DNA of 64,000 nt from Cephalotus follicularis (taxonomy: Eukaryota > Streptophyta > Magnoliopsida > Oxalidales > Cephalotaceae). The notes beneath the pieces were generated by a model. It made no database searches. It was not told where the DNA came from and saw only the letters and a program-made list of their open reading frames with translations. The position numbers and the translations under genes were made by a program. The DNA lies in NCBI GenBank assembly GCA_001972305.1, contig BDDD01000982.1, forward strand, positions 259,085 to 323,084, read 5' to 3'. Position 1 is the stretch's first letter. Every line of letters starts with the position of its first letter. This document shows, in pieces, positions 59,046 through 64,000 of this stretch.

Positions 59046-60077
59046 TGGAAGACTACAAGAGGGGGGTGAATTGTAGACTTTAAATAAATTATGAACTTTT
59101 TCAAAAATTAGCCAAAATAGAAATTAAACTAACAATTCAAAAACAACAATTATATTCAAACAATTATACTAACAAAAATAAAGAGATATAGTAGAAGAAT
59201 GCAAACACAGTTTTATAGTGGTTCGGCTTAATCTCTTGCCTACGTCCACTTTTCTCAAGGATCTCATTGAGTTTCCACTAGTATCCGACCTCAAATACAA
59301 TAGTTGTGATTGACCTCAATCACACATACAAAGGGTTCACTCCCCTCAAATATTTGAACAAATACAAGAATGAATAGCTTTTTGTATCACCTCTCAAAGG
59401 CTTGATATAGACTAAATTTGCTCACAATAATAGCTTGAAATAAGACAAGAACAACTCAAAGTAATGCTATGTTTGTTGTATGACTTGGTTGATTGTTCTT
59501 GGTTGTTCTTGAGCCCTATTTATACTATTTTTAATGATATAGCCGTTGTGTAATGTCTTATAAACATTGGAGTAATTTTGGAAACTTTGTCCTTGAATTG
59601 TGAATTGATAAGATATCATCTGACTGTAATTCCCGATAAAAGCGTCGCCGCTTTTAATATAAGCATCGACTCTTCATGTGCTACAAGTTTGATATTAACT
59701 GTCGCCTCTTGATGCCTTGTGTCATTCGTAGACATTGAATTTTGATGCTGGCGCTTTGAATTAAACTGCTGACCCTTTGTGCTAGATTGTCGCCACTTTC
59801 AATTTGAGAGCTGGCGTTTTGTGCTAGAGTGTCGCCACTTTCAATTTGAGAGCTGGCGCTTTGTGCGCTTTTAGTAGTCGACTCTTTCATATTAACTCTC
59901 GACGCCTTCAAACTTACAATCCCAGAAGCGTTGACGCTTTCAATTTGACTATCGACAGTTTGTCTGGTTGGACTGATTTGTATCTGGTTTATCTTCTTGC
60001 TTATCTTGCACAAAACAGACTCATTAGTGACAAATGTGTTATCATCAAAATTATGAATTGAGACATAAATGTCAACA
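59046..60077 (-). repeat. 5' LTR of the second Sirevirus (1032 bases)
   Basis: It is the same length as the LTR at 47303 with about 23 substitutions and no length change. It contains TATAAATA (59517-59524, reverse strand), the motif array (59640-59958) and the 42-base duplication (59781-59822, 59823-59864), which therefore predates the insertion. Confidence 0.94.
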
Positions 60078-61115
60078 TGTAAAATATCAACTAATTAACA
60101 AGTAAGAGGAAGAAAACTCCACCATCATCGATCAAATCCTTCACTCTGTATGGAATATCACAATCGCATTATATTATATACATATACATCAAACATCGCG
60201 TGTCATCGGAGCTTCGGACAGATTTCGGGCAACCCTCTGGAGTCCCGGTCACGACACCAACAGCCCCTATGTTGACTGAGCTACGCATTACGGCTGAGGA
60301 GCCACCGTGACTCGGAGCAGAAACGCTCGATCATAGCCGGCAGTGAGTTCGACTCACTGAGTGAACTCGCCGGTCATCCAATAATTTAGGCCTCTTCACA
60401 AATAATTCACAGAACGACCTGGTCTACACGTCTCTGCCCAAAACTCTCCGAGAATCGGCAGCTGCCGTCGCGCCAGAGCTCCGGCTGAGACGCCATTGCT
60501 CCGGTCTCGCCACCTCTAGACTCCACAGCGCCCAAGCTATTCGTTGGTGGCTGAGACTCACTGGGAATCGGTGTAGAACACGGCGTCCCAAGGCGACAGT
60601 GAGTTAAAATGTCAGGTTGACTGAAACAGAAAAAATCCAGTCGATTTCGGCCAACTAACACCTCAACTGCCATCAAGATGGGAAGAGGTGGTCTTCTAGA
60701 CCACAACCGTACCCATCCGCGATGCTAAAGGTGACGGACGGTGGTGGTAGAGGCCAAGACACAGGGGAAGAAAAAAAAGAAAACAAAAGGAGGAAGGAGG
60801 AGGAGGGAGTTACCGGTGATGGAGAAGCCACAGGGATGCTCGCCGCCTCCTCCTGGTCGCCAGTCCAACGTCTCTCTGGTAATCTCTCCCCCGATCTCTC
60901 TGCGCCTCTCTCTGTCTCTTTGTTCTATCACACGGGTGCTATGCCCGTTTCTTTTAATTGTTCTGGCGCGTCTAGCACCTTCTAGAAGCGCCCGACTCCA
61001 TTTTTTTTTAACATAATATATAATAACAATATTAATAATACTAATATTCTACTCTCGTGTTTTGCACGCTCACGTGTTTTGCAAATCAGCCTCGTAAATG
61101 TGACGGGGCATCACA

Positions 61116-62227
61116 CAAGTGACTTTGGGTCTTGTAAGGTTAGTTAAAAAAGTTCCTTTTAGAACCCAAACCTTTTTAACTTGTATACTATATTTTCTAT
61201 GCCAACAATTACTCGATACGTGTCCAACTTTGTCACAATAGTTACAAGAAACTATTTTAGCAATTTTCTTTCTATGCCAACAATTACTGGATGTGTGTCC
61301 AACTTTGCCACAATAGTTACAAGAAGCTATGTTAGCAATTTTCTTTCTATCTACCAAATTATTAAAATGTTCTACTTTATTCATTTCATCAAAGCCTAAA
61401 CCGGCTCTATCTAAAACACATCTTTGAACACCTAGAAGTTTATCTAATTTGTCACTACTACTAGAGAATTTTGAAAACATTTTCTTTAATGCGTCTACTT
61501 AATTTTAAGTTTTTCATTCTCTTCTTTAAAATTAGTTGATAATTCTAAAGACATGTTCAGGATATCTAGTTCATTTCTTAAGGATTCATTTTCTTTAGAT
61601 AAAAAAAAATGTTTTTCTTAAGGTCATCAACTTCAATTCTAACACAATTGTTATTCTTTTCTAATAGATGAATTTTTATATCTTTAGACTTATCTTCATT
61701 GATCAACATAGATCAATTAGTCATTTTCAACAATCAAACAACTAATCTTTTTCTTTAAGGAAGAAATAATCGAAGTATATTTTTCAACTATTTCTATGAA
61801 TTCATCGTAACTTACCTCATTTCCTCCTTTGCATGCATCTTCTTCATCACTTTCGTTTTTTGATTCTTCAAGCACCATAAGGCAAGAATTTGCTCCATAA
61901 AAATCTTCCAGTCTATCCCATATTTCTTTTGCTGAGTTACAAGTGGAAATACGATGAAATTCGTTAGAACTCAAATCACAAAAAACTATATGTTTGGCCT
62001 TAGCATTTAATTTTATCATCTCTTTTTCTTTTTCATTGTATCTAGTTTGTTTGGGTAATTCTAAACCAAAAACAATTATATCCCATAGATTGTAATCAAG
62101 TCCATATGCAATAGTTCTAATGGCATGGATGTGGAAACTACATTTTTGCTTTTAAAAGATGATCGAGTTTGCTTTCCCATTTGACAAGCATCACAAATTT
62201 TATATTTTTCAAAAGAAAGTTTGGGAA
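61116..62227 (-). mobile_element. Rearranged Sirevirus fragment (gag plus a piece of integrase)
   Basis: The reverse strand again encodes Sirevirus gag, closely related to 17915-18915: zinc knuckles CNYCGKVGHTSSNC and CNYCDKVGHVSSNC at the low-coordinate end, and FCDLSSNEFHRI and AKEIWDRLEDFYG further right. Beyond gag a short stretch matches the integrase region near 17250-17375. The two pieces are not in the normal element order, so this copy is rearranged. It is broken in several places and has no LTR. It flanks the LARD at 61115. Confidence 0.83.
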
Positions 62228-62373
62228 TGTAATAACCGCAATTTCAATTCATGTATTTTGTACCAAACTATGAATAAAATATGCTTTTTGAGATATTATG
62301 TTGGATATCTTTTGATTAGAGTAAATTGGAAATAAATTCTTAGATGGAAATTAAAGAAATAAATTATGGTGTT
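62228..62373 (+). mobile_element. Start of a family B LTR, truncated
   Basis: TGTAATAACCGCAATTTCAA matches the sense start of solo LTR B (reverse complement of 54290-54371) for about 80 bases, then diverges. Only about 150 bases remain before another sequence begins at 62374. Confidence 0.65.
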
Positions 62374-63235
62374 TGTTGATACAGAAATCCTTCTCTCAAC
62401 AGTATCCTACGTGGAGGACTTTGATTTGTTAAGAAAAACGCTTGTCACTGATGCCTGTTAGGAAGAAACTGATCTCGGACACCTGCACAAGTAACAACAA
62501 TGGTGAAGGCCCAGGAGGTTGTTCTCCCGAGGACACTCCGACGCTCAAGTTAGTCAAGTGCAGATGAAATATTATACTCTCTTGAATGTAAAAATTGCTG
62601 ACCCTTGTTCAGTATCTTGAACTTGTATTTATAGTGGTGTTTTTGTAACTGATGGAGCGTGTAAATCGGATGTGATCATTATCCCCTAGGAAATGCCGAG
62701 GATCTCGGACATCCCCTTATCTCCGCCGGTAATGTCGTTACTTTCCTTTGGTAGTTTTTGACCTGGACTCTATCTCTTTGTTTGGATAGGTACGGATCCC
62801 ATCAAATCTAGTAAAGGTTATCCCCTTATCCCGTAGATAAGGTCGAGATCCTCCATTATAGGGTAGTATTGATTGCGATAAGGCTGCAGAGGATGGATGA
62901 GTCTCTGCTGTGGTTCCGAAGATGGAACAAGTGTGAGTTCGCCCGAGGAAGAGGTCCTCAGCTTCTGTGTACAGGAGACCGTATCTCCTGTTCTCCACCT
63001 GATAATTACTATGGGCCGAGGGATTCCTCGGCCATCGCACCATGAAAGTGGCCTTTTGCTTTCAAGTCCAAGGAGTGTCCTCGGACTTGTGATCTCAGGG
63101 TGTTGTCTCCGAAAGGTTACGATTCCTTGCGCTTGGTCCGAGATGGCCATTCTTTGCTATGAATGTGCTCCTCGGCACGGCTTACTGACAAGCCTCTCAT
63201 CCTCCATGGACAGCTGGTCAAGTCTGCTGTGGACA

Positions 63236-63567
63236 CGTGTCCTTGTTTTTATAAACATATTTTTCCTCCATCATATGCCCCCCTGGTCCTTGTTCTCTGA
63301 GCTTGGTCAGAGGAGGAGGACCAGAGTTGAGAGCCGTGGCCCAGGCAAAACTCCTCAGCAATACTTCTTGGTAGTTCTTGCTTATACAAATTGGCCGAGG
63401 ATGAGAGCATTGCCTTTGTGGCTCCTCTGATGCATGACATAGTCTGCTTGAGCCGAGACCTAACTCTGGACCTTTGGTCTGCCTTCACAGCCATTAACAG
63501 ATCTCGAGTATTGAACCGTTATGATTAGCCTTTAAGTTGCGTATTAAGTATGCTTTACACGTGTCAT
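63236..63567 (+). promoter_or_regulatory. Two ACACGTGTC (G-box/ABRE-like) sites
   Basis: GGACACGTGTCC (about 63231-63242) and TTACACGTGTCATG (about 63554-63567) contain the CACGTG G-box and the ACGTGTC abscisic-acid-response core. They lie about 440 and 120 bases upstream of the TATA box at 63681, a normal distance for such elements. Binding is inferred only from the words. Confidence 0.45.
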
Positions 63568-63680
63568 GCTCAGAGCAATTCCCGCCTCTACCTTTTCGTT
63601 TCCCGCGCTTGATTTGACGGTCAGACTTCCCACCGTTGGATCTAATGTGAGGTGGATGGCTAGGATCCGAGGAAGGGGCC

Positions 63681-63687
63681 TATAAAA
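63681..63687 (+). promoter_or_regulatory. TATA box
   Basis: CCTATAAAACCC is followed about 30 bases later by a CA-rich, pyrimidine-rich leader (CACAACACAACTTTCG). It leads without a break to a start codon about 200 bases on. A GGTAAGTTT splice-donor-like word occurs at about 63818. Confidence 0.6.
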
Positions 63688-63887
63688 CCCTTGGTTCTTC
63701 CCACAACACAACTTTCGATTCTTCAATCTTAAGAACTCACAATACTTTTCGAGAGCCTTTTGAGTCTGCAGTATCTTCAATCTTCTTCTTCTTCAACTCC
63801 TCAAATCGAAAACTTTTGGTAAGTTTCTACCAACTTTCCTTGTTTTCCCAGATTATCTTCTTCTTTCTACGGTTTCTTCTTCTTTTA

Positions 63888-64000
63888 ATGGCTAGTCAAG
63901 AAATATCTTCTGGGTCTTCTTCCTCTTTGCCTTCTTCACCCCTGTCTGTGTCACCTTTGGCTATGGTGATTCCCCCCGCTGAGAGGCCTAGTGATGTAGA
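63888..64000 (+). CDS. Start of a serine-rich reading frame running off the window
   Basis: The first ATG after the TATA box opens a frame reading MASQEISSGSSSSLPSSPLS, then VSPLAMVIPPAERP, still open at the edge (37 codons). Serine- and proline-rich N termini of this kind are common in plant transposon-encoded proteins of the putative gypsy-type transposase group, but 37 codons cannot settle it. It might be a retroelement's extra first frame, a DNA transposon gene, or a host gene. Confidence 0.45.
   Translation, partial: MASQEISSGSSSSLPSSPLSVSPLAMVIPPAERPSDV

Larger units (their letters stand above)
47298..60082 (-). mobile_element. Second Sirevirus (reverse strand) with both LTRs, hosting two solo LTRs
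   Basis: The element spans 47303-60077. LTRs at 47303-48334 and 59046-60077 are each 1032 bases and differ at about 23 positions (2.2 percent by eye), suggesting somewhat under one million years. TGTAA flanks it at 47298-47302 and 60078-60082. On the reverse strand it has a primer site, gag, the C-terminal part of reverse transcriptase, RNase H, a third reading frame, a repeat-rich tail and a polypurine tract. Protease, integrase and most of reverse transcriptase are not seen. Without its two nested solo LTRs the internal region is about 4.3 kb. It is broken. Confidence 0.93.
43833..61115 (-). mobile_element. 5' LTR of the LARD-like element (about 4.5 kb), split by a Sirevirus
   Basis: LTR sequence is 43833-47302 and 60083-61115, about 4.50 kb in all. 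Forward ends are TGTCACACCCG and GGGGCATCACA. The copy at 33300-33480 shows the two sides are contiguous without the Sirevirus. 60083-61115 includes a diverged copy of the region into which the chromovirus inserted in the partner LTR. It is non-coding; the small frames are not credible. The flanking bases CAAGT at 61116 are the presumed target duplication, but its partner is lost. Confidence 0.85.
62374..63887 (+). other. Unresolved upstream region with TCCTCGG/CCGAGGA words, probably an LTR or promoter
   Basis: It begins TGTTGATACAG, a possible LTR start. Words such as CCCGAGGAC, TGCCGAGGATC, TTCCTCGGCC, GTCCTCGGAC, CTCCTCGGCAC and GGCCGAGGATG occur about a dozen times. TATTTATAGTGG lies near 62629, and the clearer TATAAAA at 63681. 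No primer-binding site or second LTR is in view, so the element type is open: an LTR of a Tat/Ogre-like element or the promoter of another transposon are both possible. It contains no convincing coding sequence. Confidence 0.45.

Overview
This window looks like the repeat-rich, gene-poor part of a flowering-plant nuclear genome, probably a eudicot. It is almost entirely LTR retrotransposons of plant lineages: Ty3/gypsy Tekay-type chromoviruses, an Athila-like fragment, and Ty1/copia Sireviruses. They are inserted into one another several levels deep. I see no convincing host gene, tRNA gene, bacterial-type operon or CRISPR array. The species cannot be told from this sequence.

Layout. 1-2080 is the 3' part of a Tekay-like pol cut by the window edge, followed by its 3' LTR from 2081 (end not visible). 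4620-5937 is an Athila-like RT/RNase H fragment. At 5938 a second Tekay element begins inside it (5' LTR 5938-8429, gag to chromodomain to about 13180). Just before its 3' LTR a reverse-strand Sirevirus starts (about 13183-19002). From 19003 to 61115 lies a complex of related, very long LTRs. One reverse-strand LTR (19003-25420) holds a small gag-only Sirevirus (21420-24360). It is followed by a forward-strand LTR fragment (25421-30490). Then comes a non-coding, LARD-like element on the reverse strand, with its 3' LTR at about 30498-40985, internal region 40986-43832 and 5' LTR 43833-61115. The 3' LTR of that LARD carries a reduced chromovirus (33994-40563). The 5' LTR carries a second Sirevirus (47303-60077), and that in turn carries two solo LTRs (51667-54371 and 55145-58802). 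After 61115 come a rearranged Sirevirus gag/integrase fragment, a short LTR start, and an unresolved promoter-like region with a serine-rich reading frame running off the right edge.

Six boundaries are supported by the sequence itself. Five-base target duplications flank the gag-only Sirevirus (AAAGG), the second Sirevirus (TGTAA), both solo LTRs (ATTGC, ATTTC) and, with one mismatch, the reduced chromovirus (GAGGT/AAGGT). The chromovirus also has an unfilled sister site in the other LARD LTR. LTR pairs counted by eye differ by about 2-4 percent, so the younger insertions are probably around one million years old if a rate near 1.3e-8 per site per year applies.

The most unusual signals are in non-coding DNA. 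(1) Sirevirus LTRs and a Ty3 Tekay LTR both carry dense arrays of a short palindrome-like motif close to GCGTCGACGC. In the three Sirevirus LTRs the array sits about 105-120 bases upstream of TATAAATA. The chromovirus-type LTRs have a sister array around GTCGACTG/GCCGACTG, and the right-edge sequence has one around TCCTCGG. (2) The same motif plus TATA arrangement recurs inside the second Sirevirus, just upstream of its extra third reading frame. (3) Two reverse-strand segments derive from 5S ribosomal RNA: one near the end of a 3.66 kb solo LTR, with the pol III internal control region well preserved, and one in the LARD internal region. (4) LTR copies sit in alternating orientation, giving a multi-kilobase diverged inverted repeat.
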